Shown here: positions 25,186 to 33,715 of the stretch, in pieces
Position numbering within the stretch: position 1 is the stretch's first letter
Layout of the letters: each line of letters begins with the position of its first letter
DNA from: Bryobacterales bacterium
Lineage (GTDB): Bacteria; Acidobacteriota; Terriglobia; Bryobacterales; Bryobacteraceae
Reading direction: 5' to 3'
DNA length: 45,959 bases
Assembly: GCA_003163855.1 (NCBI GenBank)
Contig: PLRJ01000101.1
Span: forward strand, 13,347-59,305
Position numbers and translations under genes: made by a program
Notes under the pieces: generated by a model
Seen by the model: only the letters and a program-made list of their open reading frames with translations
The model's database searches: none
What the model was told of the DNA's origin: nothing

Positions 25186-25839
25186 ATGCTGCGCGAACGT
25201 GTGATAGAACCCGAGTTGTTGGACCACGCCGATCCGGCGGAAGCCCGCGCTAATTTGCGCGACCTGGTTCGCATTAACGAACGATTTGGCGGGCACGGCG
25301 TGCTGCGCAAGCTGCTGGCAAAGGTTGCTAAACCGCAACAGCGCTTCAGGCTGCTGGATGTGGGCGCGGCGTCGGGCGACACAGCGCGCTTGGTGCGAAG
25401 CGCGTATCCAAATGCCGTGACGACGAGTTTGGATTTGAATCAGGTAAATGTGGACGCGGCGAGCCATCCCAAGCTGATCGCGGATGCGTTTCATCTGCCT
25501 TTCGCCAGTAACAGTTTCGATTTTGTGCTAGCGTCGCTGTTTCTGCATCATTTCACGAATGAGCAGGTAAGGCAGTTGCTGCGGAACTTCCATGATGTTG
25601 CGCGCCATGCGGTGTTGATTAACGACCTGGAACGGCACATCCTTTCCTACTGCTTTCTACCCATCACCAAGCCTTTTTTTGGATGGAACAGGATCACGCT
25701 GCATGACGGGCCGGTTTCGGTGCGCGCCGCTTTCCGAGCGCACGAACTGAAAGCGCTTGGCAACGGCGCGGGGATGGAGAATTTTGAGGTCGAAGTTCAC
25801 CGTCCGGCATTTCGCCTGTCAGCTGTTGGTCGCAAGTAG
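25186..25839 (+). CDS. Class I SAM-dependent methyltransferase (UbiE-like)
   Basis: A 217-residue small-molecule methyltransferase-like protein. Motif I is LLDVGAASGD (about 56-65) and motif II TSLDLNQ; DAFHLPFASNSFDFVLASLFLHHF covers the post-I and motif III region of the UbiE/COQ5 type. The C-terminal section (ITLHDGPVSVRAAF) resembles methyltransferases that sit beside type III polyketide synthases and act on phenols, but no such synthase is present. The substrate is unknown. The ATG at 25186 is 29 bases from the divergent fucosidase start, so both share a short promoter region. Its last 21 bases overlap the converging transporter gene. Confidence 0.82.
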   Translation: MLRERVIEPELLDHADPAEARANLRDLVRINERFGGHGVLRKLLAKVAKPQQRFRLLDVGAASGDTARLVRSAYPNAVTTSLDLNQVNVDAASHPKLIADAFHLPFASNSFDFVLASLFLHHFTNEQVRQLLRNFHDVARHAVLINDLERHILSYCFLPITKPFFGWNRITLHDGPVSVRAAFRAHELKALGNGAGMENFEVEVHRPAFRLSAVGRK

Positions 25840-27120
25840 ATCGGGCTTGGGCTGCGTCAACGCTGGAGCGTGGAAGAACTGGCGCGGCTTGCCGACGATG
25901 AAGTAGTAAGCCAGAACGGCCATCACTTGAAAGCCACAGGCGATGGCGAAAGCGGAAAAGAAAGAATGGGTCGCTTGCAGGGCGAAGCCGCTGACCATGG
26001 GGCCGAGCACGCCGGCGAAGTTGCCAATGCCGTTTTGCAGGGCGGTCCACTTGCCAGCGGTTTCGGGTCCGGCGAGGAATTGCGTGAAGGCCCAGTGATT
26101 CGAAGACCAGCCGCCGAGCGCCAGCAGCGCCATAATCAACAGGGCATTGCTGCGCCATTCATCCTGCACCAGAATGGCGCCGAGCAGCAGGATGCAGGAT
26201 GCGGTGAGTCCGTAGCAGACGAAATACTGCCGCACACGGCCGGCTTCGTGGCCGCGCTGAATAATCCAATCGGCCAGGAAACCAAATATCATGGTGGAAA
26301 AAGCAACCGCCCAGAAGGGCAGGGAAGCCATCACGGCGAGTTGATTGTGCGTGTAGTGGCGCTCGGATTCAAAATAGTAGGGAAGCCAGTTCAACAGGAA
26401 ATACCAGGCATAATTACCGCCGAAGAGGCCGATCGCGGTTCCCACCAAACCTCGGGTTCCAGCAATCTCGGCATAGCTAGGACACCAGGCGGCTGCGGTG
26501 TTCTTTAATGGCGCTTTGCCGGGAAGTTTGCCGGCGATGGCGCACCAGGGAATCAGCCACAGCAAACTGGCACCGCCCATAATGGCGAACATACCGCGCC
26601 AACCAAACCAACCCAGCATCTTGACGCCGAAGTAAACACCCACTGCGGGACCTAGCTTGGAACCGGCGTCGATCAAGCCGTTGGCGGTACCGCGCAAGGC
26701 CTCCGGAAAACTGGTGACGATCATCTTCGCGTAAGCCGGATAGGCCACCGACTCGCTAATGCCCAGCAACAGGCGAAGCGCGAGAATCGACCAGAAGCCA
26801 GTCGCCAGTGCCGTGGCGCTGGTGGCGCCCGACCATAGCAGAAAACCAGCCGCGTACAGCCAATTGACGTTCCATTTGTCGATCAGCTTTCCGGCGGCGA
26901 TTAGCGAGATGGCATAGGTAAGAGAAAACGCGCCTAGCAGAGTGCCGAGTTGATCGGGTTGCAGGTGGAGTTCACGCTCTAGGCTTTTGGCTGCAACACC
27001 GAGGTTGCCGCGGTCGGCGTAGTTGATGCAGACCGAGATAACAAGCAGCGCGAGCGCAAACCAGGCTAGTAGGCCAATCTTCGAATGAGATGAAACTTGC
27101 GCAGACGAGGTAGCGGACAT
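25819..27120 (-). CDS. MFS transporter, anion:cation symporter-like
   Basis: A 12-helix inner-membrane transporter of 433 residues. The first helix carries CINYADRGNLGVA, the D-R-x-N signature of the anion:cation symporter family (hexuronate, aldonate and phthalate carriers, usually with H+). The loop between helices 2 and 3 has the GKLIDKWN motif, and there is a long central loop. The substrate is probably an organic or sugar acid, but it cannot be fixed from sequence. It stands apart from obvious catabolic genes. The nearby fucosidase yields neutral fucose, so a link is uncertain. Confidence 0.85.
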   Translation of the reverse strand: MSATSSAQVSSHSKIGLLAWFALALLVISVCINYADRGNLGVAAKSLERELHLQPDQLGTLLGAFSLTYAISLIAAGKLIDKWNVNWLYAAGFLLWSGATSATALATGFWSILALRLLLGISESVAYPAYAKMIVTSFPEALRGTANGLIDAGSKLGPAVGVYFGVKMLGWFGWRGMFAIMGGASLLWLIPWCAIAGKLPGKAPLKNTAAAWCPSYAEIAGTRGLVGTAIGLFGGNYAWYFLLNWLPYYFESERHYTHNQLAVMASLPFWAVAFSTMIFGFLADWIIQRGHEAGRVRQYFVCYGLTASCILLLGAILVQDEWRSNALLIMALLALGGWSSNHWAFTQFLAGPETAGKWTALQNGIGNFAGVLGPMVSGFALQATHSFFSAFAIACGFQVMAVLAYYFIVGKPRQFFHAPALTQPKPDLLATNS

Positions 27121-27299
27121 CCCCGATTAACGTATCACTTGGCGCGGGAGATAGCGCTACGGAGTCTTTCGGACTTCGCCGCTTGTACGTAAAGCGCTCC
27201 CATCCTTGCGGTTTGAAAAATTTGGCCAGACCTGCTCTTGATTCTGGGAATGCCTGCCGATAAGCACTGGGAGAGGGGTGCGATGCCCGTCCAGAAAAT

Positions 27300-28190
27300 A
27301 TGCTTCCGGCCAGACAGTATATTCATGAAGTCAACGCGTCCACTGCTCTCAGCAGCCTGAACGAGTTTCGGGGACGATTCCAGAAGCTCTACGAGAACTC
27401 TCCCATACGCGCCATCAAGTATTTCCTTTATTACGCCGCTACTGTGGGCTTCGACCCTCTCTCAGAGGCAATGGCATTTTGGGCCACGAACGGCACACTT
27501 TACATATCTATTCTGTTGGATAGTGAGGGCGATAATGAAGAGAAACTGGCACTGGAAAACGCGGCGCGTCCGCTGGGTGTGCTCGGGCAGTTTGACCCGC
27601 AGTTCTACTTCAAATTCGCTTACAGCGTTGCCGCTTTAACGAATGCCGATCACATCCTGCGTGCGCTACACCTTGCTCCGGCGCTAGGCGATTACAGCAT
27701 CCTGATTCCGTGGTTGCGGGGGCTTGAGAAGAACGCCGATAGCCGGGTTCGTGCGCGGGCGGCAAAACTGCTGTGCCAGTTGCGCCCCAACAGCGGAAAT
27801 ATTCAGCGGCACTTGCAGTCAGCCGATGACCGTGTCCGTGCTAGTGCTCTGGAAGCGCTTTGGGATTCGAAAGTCGCACTGCGGGAGAGCGACGCCTTCC
27901 GATTCTTTCGATCCGCCTTGACCGACTCGCATCATCGCGTGGTGGCCAATGCGCTAGTCGGTCTTTACCGGCTTGGAGAACTGGAAGCTATGCAAAAAAT
28001 GATCTCGCTTAGTTCAAACAAACAGCACAGAATGCGGGCAGCTATGGCTTGGGCCATGGGAGTAGTAGAAGATTCTCGCGCCATTCCCACCCTTGAAGCC
28101 CTGAAAGCCGACCGTTGCTACGCAGTTCGCCAGCGCGCGAACCATAGCCTAGCCGCGCTCAGTCCACAGCAGGCGTACTGGGAAGCTTAG
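27300..28190 (+). CDS. HEAT-repeat protein
   Basis: A 296-residue soluble helical-repeat protein. The C-terminal two thirds consist of HEAT-like units such as SRVRARAAKLLCQL, DRVRASALEALWD, HHRVVANALVGLYRLG and CYAVRQRANHSLAAL, each a pair of helices with the conserved Asp/Arg turn. The N-terminal 110 residues (YYAATVGFDPLSEAMAFW) differ and may be the specific domain. Such proteins act as scaffolds, often in signalling or phycobilin-lyase-like complexes; a function cannot be assigned. The ATG at 27300 follows a 179-base gap. Its stop shares four bases (TTAG) with the converging methyltransferase. Confidence 0.75.
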   Translation: MLPARQYIHEVNASTALSSLNEFRGRFQKLYENSPIRAIKYFLYYAATVGFDPLSEAMAFWATNGTLYISILLDSEGDNEEKLALENAARPLGVLGQFDPQFYFKFAYSVAALTNADHILRALHLAPALGDYSILIPWLRGLEKNADSRVRARAAKLLCQLRPNSGNIQRHLQSADDRVRASALEALWDSKVALRESDAFRFFRSALTDSHHRVVANALVGLYRLGELEAMQKMISLSSNKQHRMRAAMAWAMGVVEDSRAIPTLEALKADRCYAVRQRANHSLAALSPQQAYWEA

Positions 28191-28906
28191 CTTTTCAGGC
28201 GCAGGATGAAAACCTGCTGTCCGCCAAAATCGTCAACGCGTTCCACTTCTTCCAGGCCTGCTTGGGATGCAAGCTCCTTGAAATACTCGGAATCAATATC
28301 AATTCGAAGTTCTGTGCCGCTAAAGCGCGTTCCGGGAGCGGGAACGTTGTGAATGCTGAGGATGGCAACGCCGCGGCTGGATAGCACTCGTCCCACCTCA
28401 TTGATGTAATGAATGCAATCGGGTTCCAGCAGGTGGGTGAAAAGCGACGAAGCGAAAACCACATCAACCGTTTTCGTATCCACCGGAAATTGGAATTCAC
28501 TGGCCTTAATGGCGCCTCGTGGATTGTATTCGTTCGAGTGAAGGTCGAACCAATGGAATTCCACCGCGCAGTGTTCGGTGGGCTTAATGAAGTTGTTGCA
28601 CCATTTAATACTTTCCGGCACCACATCAAATCCGACATAGCGCGTGACCCAGCGGTTGTTGACTAAAATCCTGGCCGTTCGCCCGCACCCACAGCCAATG
28701 TCGAGCAGGGTGGCGTCTGGTGGGGTGAAGTGCGTGACAAACTGAGCCCACGCATCTCCCAGCACAACAAAGAGTTCTCTGGTGGCTCCTCCAGTACTCC
28801 ACATCAGGCCGTCCGGAGGAAGCGGAATGACATATTTCCAGCGACTATAGTAAGCGTTGGTTTCTTCCGAGTCGGTCGGCAGGAGTTTCTGCAGGGCGGT
28901 GCTCAT
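28187..28906 (-). CDS. Class I SAM-dependent methyltransferase
   Basis: A 239-residue methyltransferase. Motif I is LLDIGCGCGRTARIL, with the acidic motif II in YVGFDVVPESIKWCNN; the DVVFASSLFTHL segment corresponds to the motif of methyltransferases that act on glycan-attached or small-molecule acceptors. No membrane helix or signal is seen. The gene stands alone: it converges with the HEAT-repeat gene and diverges from a DUF5655-like gene 63 bases away. The substrate is unknown. Confidence 0.8.
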   Translation of the reverse strand: MSTALQKLLPTDSEETNAYYSRWKYVIPLPPDGLMWSTGGATRELFVVLGDAWAQFVTHFTPPDATLLDIGCGCGRTARILVNNRWVTRYVGFDVVPESIKWCNNFIKPTEHCAVEFHWFDLHSNEYNPRGAIKASEFQFPVDTKTVDVVFASSLFTHLLEPDCIHYINEVGRVLSSRGVAILSIHNVPAPGTRFSGTELRIDIDSEYFKELASQAGLEEVERVDDFGGQQVFILRLKS

Positions 28907-28969
28907 AACTCACATGGTATTGCATTGACCGGCTTGCCTAACACGGCAGCAGAATTGTATAAACCTTTC

Positions 28970-29371
28970 ATGACATGGAAGTGCCCAAGGTGTCAGCGGA
29001 ATTTTCGCCAAGTTAATCAGCGTCACGCCTGTGGCACGGGTGACCCGGCGTCCTTATTCAAAGATCGGCCACCTGAACTGGCCGCCCTCTACGGCAAGCT
29101 TACGGCAACCATCTGTAGTTTCGGAGCCGTGGAGGTAGTTGCCCGAGAGCGCTACGCGTTGTTTCGCTGCACCCGCATCTTTGCCGACCTGACCGTCATG
29201 AAGGATCTGTTGCGCGTCGTGATTCACCTGAATCACAAGGTGAGCGCGCCTTGTTTCGTCAAAAGCGGTGCCAGCGGTAAACGTATCTCGCACGTGGCTC
29301 TTCTGCGGACCGAAGAGGATCTTCAAGCGATCATTCCGTTCCTACTGGAGGCGTTTCATCTGGCTTCATGA
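28970..29371 (+). CDS. DUF5655-like protein with N-terminal zinc-finger-like motif
   Basis: From the ATG at 28970 the protein has 133 residues, beginning MTWKCPRCQRNF and continuing to QRHACG, a Cys2-His-Cys arrangement that could bind zinc. The rest (ELAALYGKLTATICSFG to LIPFLLEAF-like end) matches my memory of DUF5655 proteins, which are of unknown role. The frame is open further upstream to 28730, but that part runs antisense to the methyltransferase, so I discard it. Its last four bases (ATGA) overlap the first possible start of the TonB-type receptor, which would couple the two genes; the link is probably positional rather than functional. Confidence 0.65.
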   Translation: MTWKCPRCQRNFRQVNQRHACGTGDPASLFKDRPPELAALYGKLTATICSFGAVEVVARERYALFRCTRIFADLTVMKDLLRVVIHLNHKVSAPCFVKSGASGKRISHVALLRTEEDLQAIIPFLLEAFHLAS

Positions 29372-32300
29372 TATTGTCGATAGACATAGTTATGTTTGCC
29401 AAACCGTTTCCGCCTTTTGCTTTGCTCGTTTTGTTTACAGCCGTCAACCTCTGGTCGCAGGTGGTTGGCGGAGCGCTTTCCGGCACCGTGCGGGATGCCA
29501 CCGGCGCGCCTATGGCGGGAGTCAGCGTCGTAGTTGATAACCGCGAAACCGGGGCGCATCGCAAACTCGTTACCGACTCGAACGGTTACTACGCCGCGCC
29601 ATCCATTGCTATCGGCGCCTACGAAGTGTCAGCCTCCAAAGAAGGCTTCAGCACGCAGGCGAAGACCGGCATTAATCTGACGGTTGGACAAAGCACCACG
29701 TTAGATTTCACGCTGCCAGTGGGCGAAGTGCGGCAAGTGGTTACGGTGGAGGAGGCGCCTTCGCCGGTGAATTTATCCACGCAGCAGACTTCCGGGCTGG
29801 TGAGCGAAAAGCAAGTGAAAGAACTGCCGCTGAACGGGCGCAGTTTTGACGGTCTGATGACGCTGAATCCGGCGGTTGTGAACTACACTTCCCAGCGTTC
29901 CGGCGGCGCGGGCACGTCGAATTCCTCAGTCGGAAATATGTTCGCGGTAGACGGACACCGGCCGCAGGAGAATCTATTTCTCTTGAACGGCATTGAATAT
30001 ACCGGCGCGTCGGAAATCAACAATACGCCCGGTGGGACCAGCGGTCAGTTGCTGGGTGTTGACGCGGTGCGCGAATTCAATGTGGTTGCCGACACCTATG
30101 GAGCCGAGTACGGTAAGCGGCCTGGAGCGCAGGTCAGCATTGTCACGGCATCGGGCACCAACCAGTTGCATGGCAGTCTGTATGAATTCATTCGCAACAG
30201 CGATCTGGATGCGCGCAACTTCTTCGACCAGGGCAATATTCCCCAGTTCCAGCGCAACGTTTTTGGCGCGGCCATGGGCGGTCCTATCAAGAAGAACAAG
30301 CTGTTTGTATTCGGCAATTATGAAGGCTATCGCCAGCATCTGGGTTTGAGCGATGTCACCTTTGTCCCCGATAACAATGCGCGCGCCGGCTACATTCCCA
30401 ATACCAGCGGAGTGCTCACACATGTGGGCGTAACACCTGCTTCCGCGGCGCTGCTGTCATTGTGGCCGGTGCAGAACGGACCGGAACTGGGATCGGGCAT
30501 TGGACTCGCTTATAGCCACCCGCTGCAGCACATTCGCGAAGATTTCGGCTCCACGCGCGTCGATTACAACATTTCGGACAAAGACACGGTGTTCGGCGCT
30601 TACACGATTGATGACAGCAACGCGAATACGCCAACGGCGAACCCGCTAAGCAGCGTCTATGAAACTCTGCGCGAGCAGGTGGCGAGCGTTCAGGAGCAGC
30701 ATGTTTTTTCTCCTACTGTCTTGAACACCATTCGTTTCGGCTTTTCGCGTGCGGGTTATTTCTTCACTGGAGAGTCGGGCGTCGATTTGCCCGGCTGGGT
30801 GGCGGGCGGTCCCATTGGCGCGGTGGTGATCGGCGGCGGAACGGCTCTGAATGGCGCCTCGGCAATAAGCGGAGCGGGCACGAACGCGGGCAGCAATCTC
30901 GCGGCCGTGCGCAACTTGTCTACTTATGACGACCATGTGGCTATCACGCATGGCATTCATCAGATCGAAGCGGGCATCTGGTTCCAGCGCCTGCAGGCGA
31001 ACGACAATCTGGCGCAGGATCAATATGGCCAGGCATCATTCAGCACCTTGACCAGTTTTCTGCAAGGCACAATTGGAACGTTCACTGTGGTTCCTTCGCC
31101 TACGCCACTGGGTTGGCGATCGCTAATGAGGGCTGGTTTCGTGCAGGACGCCATTCACCTGACGCCGCATTTGGAACTGGAACTTGGTCTGCGCATTGAA
31201 TCCACCAATGGCTGGAATGAGGCGCATGACCGTGCTTCTAACTACGTCTATAACGCGGCTGGTGTCATCCAGACCAATCCGGTTGTCGGCAGTTCGGTCT
31301 TCACCGTGAACCGGGCGAAGTTCATGCCTGAACCGCGTGTTGGACTGGCTTGGGATCCGTTTGGTCATTCGAAGACGGTGATTCATGCGGGCTTCGGCAT
31401 CTACCGTTCTTTGCTGGATAATCTGGATTACCGGCTGGATCAAACGGCGCCTTTCAATACGACGCAGTCGTTGAAAAATGTTTCATTGGCCGGTCTCTTG
31501 ATAACTCCCGGAGCCGCGCCCGCCAATGGCAGCCTGGTTTCGCCAAGCGGCATTCAGCCCGATGCCTACACGCCTACTATTCTTAGTTGGACGTTTAAGG
31601 TGGAACAGCAAATTGCCCCTGACACCAGCTTGACGGTCGGTTACGTCGGTTCGCATGGCTATCACGAAATGCTCTCTCTCGACGCCAATGAGCCGATTCC
31701 CAGCTATACCTCCAGCGGAGGCATTTACTATCCAAAGGGCGCAACATTAGCCAATCCGGCGCTTGCGAACACGACGACATGGTTCTCAGAAGGTGTCAGT
31801 TCTTATAACGGGCTCCAGTTGGATGTGAACCACCGGTTCAGTCACGGCCTGCAAATACGCGGCGTCTATACCTATTCTAAGAGTCTGGATGACGGTACTG
31901 CCTGGAACAGCAGCGTGGCTTCTAATGCGCCGGGCTTTGTCATGTTCCCACTGAATCCCAAGCTCGATTACGGTCTTTCCACCACCGACGTGCGTAATCT
32001 GGCCGTGCTGAACGGAACTTATGACTTGCCGTTGGGCACGGGAAAGAAGTTCGCAAGCGGCGCCGGCGGCTGGCAGCAGAAACTGGCGGGCGGCTGGTCG
32101 ACCAGCGCCATTGTGACGCTGCAATCGGGGCTGCCCTTCACACCGCAACTCGGCTACAATCCCACCGGTAATGGAGACAGCCGTAATCCGGTTCGGCCTG
32201 AGTTCAACCCGGCGTTTACCGGCTCGATTATTGAAGGCGGACCCACGCAGTATTTCAACCCCAATGCTTTTCTGGCCCCGGCTACAGGAACCTATGGCAA

Positions 32301-32559
32301 CGTTGGCCGCGACACGCTGATTGGCCCGGGATTACGAACCGTCGATTTCTCCGTTTTGAAGCGGACCGCCCTTACAGAACGTGTAAATCTACAATTCCGC
32401 GCAGAATTCTTTAACCTGCTGAACAACGTAAATTTCAGCACTCCGAATCCGGTGGTGTTTACTTCAGCAGGGACGGCTCCGGCTTCCACTGCCGGTGTGA
32501 TTACGGCAACGGCGAGCACGTCGCGGCAGATCCAATTTGGTTTGAAGCTGCTGTTTTAG
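29368..32559 (+). CDS. TonB-dependent receptor-like outer-membrane protein with carboxypeptidase-regulatory domain (operon A)
   Basis: A large outer-membrane beta-barrel (1063 residues) of the Oar-like type abundant in Acidobacteria, predicted to take up a bulky or scarce compound with energy from TonB. A signal peptide ends near NLWSQ. A CarboxypepD_reg-like domain (about 30-120, GALSGTVRDATGAPMAGV) is followed by the plug region with ELPLNGRSFDGL. A barrel made of alternating strands ends in GLKLLF, the terminal aromatic residue needed for outer-membrane insertion. No typical TonB box was identified. ATG 29368 overlaps the preceding gene; ATG 29392 (MFAKPFPPF) gives a tidier signal peptide. 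Four genes follow within a 37-base gap and then with almost none, forming operon A. Confidence 0.9.
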   Translation: MILSIDIVMFAKPFPPFALLVLFTAVNLWSQVVGGALSGTVRDATGAPMAGVSVVVDNRETGAHRKLVTDSNGYYAAPSIAIGAYEVSASKEGFSTQAKTGINLTVGQSTTLDFTLPVGEVRQVVTVEEAPSPVNLSTQQTSGLVSEKQVKELPLNGRSFDGLMTLNPAVVNYTSQRSGGAGTSNSSVGNMFAVDGHRPQENLFLLNGIEYTGASEINNTPGGTSGQLLGVDAVREFNVVADTYGAEYGKRPGAQVSIVTASGTNQLHGSLYEFIRNSDLDARNFFDQGNIPQFQRNVFGAAMGGPIKKNKLFVFGNYEGYRQHLGLSDVTFVPDNNARAGYIPNTSGVLTHVGVTPASAALLSLWPVQNGPELGSGIGLAYSHPLQHIREDFGSTRVDYNISDKDTVFGAYTIDDSNANTPTANPLSSVYETLREQVASVQEQHVFSPTVLNTIRFGFSRAGYFFTGESGVDLPGWVAGGPIGAVVIGGGTALNGASAISGAGTNAGSNLAAVRNLSTYDDHVAITHGIHQIEAGIWFQRLQANDNLAQDQYGQASFSTLTSFLQGTIGTFTVVPSPTPLGWRSLMRAGFVQDAIHLTPHLELELGLRIESTNGWNEAHDRASNYVYNAAGVIQTNPVVGSSVFTVNRAKFMPEPRVGLAWDPFGHSKTVIHAGFGIYRSLLDNLDYRLDQTAPFNTTQSLKNVSLAGLLITPGAAPANGSLVSPSGIQPDAYTPTILSWTFKVEQQIAPDTSLTVGYVGSHGYHEMLSLDANEPIPSYTSSGGIYYPKGATLANPALANTTTWFSEGVSSYNGLQLDVNHRFSHGLQIRGVYTYSKSLDDGTAWNSSVASNAPGFVMFPLNPKLDYGLSTTDVRNLAVLNGTYDLPLGTGKKFASGAGGWQQKLAGGWSTSAIVTLQSGLPFTPQLGYNPTGNGDSRNPVRPEFNPAFTGSIIEGGPTQYFNPNAFLAPATGTYGNVGRDTLIGPGLRTVDFSVLKRTALTERVNLQFRAEFFNLLNNVNFSTPNPVVFTSAGTAPASTAGVITATASTSRQIQFGLKLLF

Positions 32560-32596
32560 CCTTTGCATAGCTTGCCTGGAGTAAGCTGTTGCATTG

Positions 32597-33709
32597 ATGG
32601 TCGGTACTCTAGCAAGAAATATATTTAAGAAATTACTCGGCGTAGTCGTCGTTTACGCCTGTATCTCGATAACACTCAATGCGCAGGAACAACGCTACGT
32701 TATTGCCGATCAGGACGCTTCCGGGCCTGCCGGGTCGGACATGATTGCGCTGCTGGTTTTTCTGCAATCGCCCGAAGTTAAACTGCTGGGAATCACCGTC
32801 GTCACGGGCGACGCGTGGCGCGATGAAGAAGTGGCGCATACTTTGCGCTTGCTGGAACTTATCGGCAGGACCGACGTGAAGGTCTACGTCGGGGCTGAGT
32901 ATCCGCTAGTCCGAACTCAGGAAGCAACAAAGATTTTGGCAAAACTGTACGGTAGGGCGAATTGGAATGGCGCCTGGACTGAGGGAGGCCACGCCGCCTC
33001 AGTCATTCCGCCGATGCCGGAAGGGTCTCCGACAACAAAGGCGTCCAATGAAGATGCGGCCCATTTCATGATCCGGATGGTGCATCAATATCCTCATCAG
33101 GTAACCATTTATGGGGCCGGACCCATGACCAACATCGCTCTGGCTATTCGATTGGATTCGCACTTTGCCGAACTCGCAAAAGAATTAGTTGTCATGGGTG
33201 GCAGTTTGAATCCTCTTACCGAAGATCCCGAGTTTGAAAACACGCCGCGGCATGAATTTAATTACTGGTTCGATCCGGAAGCGGCCAGCATTACGCTGCG
33301 TGCGCCGTGGGTTAAGATCACCGATACCACGGTGGATGCATCTATCCAGACCAGACCTAACGAAGCGATGTTCGCGAAATGGGCGCAGATGAAGACTCCG
33401 GTGGCCCAGTACCTCACTCTTTACACGACTCGTCCGCTTAGCTCGTACATGTGGGACGAGTTAGCGGCCGCAGCCTGGCTTGATCCGGAGATAATCAAGC
33501 GGGAGCGGTTCGTTTATATGGATGTCAACACGGTGCAAGGCCCGGGCTACGGCGATACGCTGGTTTGGACCGACCGGGACAAACCGCAACTGACTCTGCA
33601 AAAAGTTCACGCGCAGATGGATGTCGATTTCTCGCGGCTCGAGAAAAAGCTGGACGAACTTTTTTCTAAACCTGCGCCCGGTGAAGTCAACCCAGAAATG
33701 TCAAAATAG
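32597..33709 (+). CDS. Exported nucleoside-hydrolase-like protein with variant active site
   Basis: An inosine/uridine-preferring nucleoside hydrolase fold, 370 residues, with an export signal (about 1-30, ending LNAQ). The N-terminal calcium motif DxDPGxDD is altered to DQDASGPAGSDM (Asp38, Asp40 and Asp48, with Ser47 where the first of the paired aspartates is expected). GAGPMTNIALA and EFNYWFDPEAA are intact. Near the C-terminus the catalytic HD pair of true nucleosidases is WD (MWDELAAAAW). I therefore infer a related glycosidase with another N- or O-glycosidic substrate, or a binding protein. A TTG three bases upstream of the ATG is unlikely to be used. BBE oxidase follows six bases later. 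Confidence 0.75.
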   Translation: MVGTLARNIFKKLLGVVVVYACISITLNAQEQRYVIADQDASGPAGSDMIALLVFLQSPEVKLLGITVVTGDAWRDEEVAHTLRLLELIGRTDVKVYVGAEYPLVRTQEATKILAKLYGRANWNGAWTEGGHAASVIPPMPEGSPTTKASNEDAAHFMIRMVHQYPHQVTIYGAGPMTNIALAIRLDSHFAELAKELVVMGGSLNPLTEDPEFENTPRHEFNYWFDPEAASITLRAPWVKITDTTVDASIQTRPNEAMFAKWAQMKTPVAQYLTLYTTRPLSSYMWDELAAAAWLDPEIIKRERFVYMDVNTVQGPGYGDTLVWTDRDKPQLTLQKVHAQMDVDFSRLEKKLDELFSKPAPGEVNPEMSK

Positions 33710-33715
33710 ACATTC

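Noticed and set aside
27256-27263. GCCGATAA, the -10 consensus of sigma-28 flagellar promoters, before the HEAT-repeat gene
   Set aside because: No TAAA at the -35 distance, and an exact 8-base match is expected about once by chance in both strands of a window this size.
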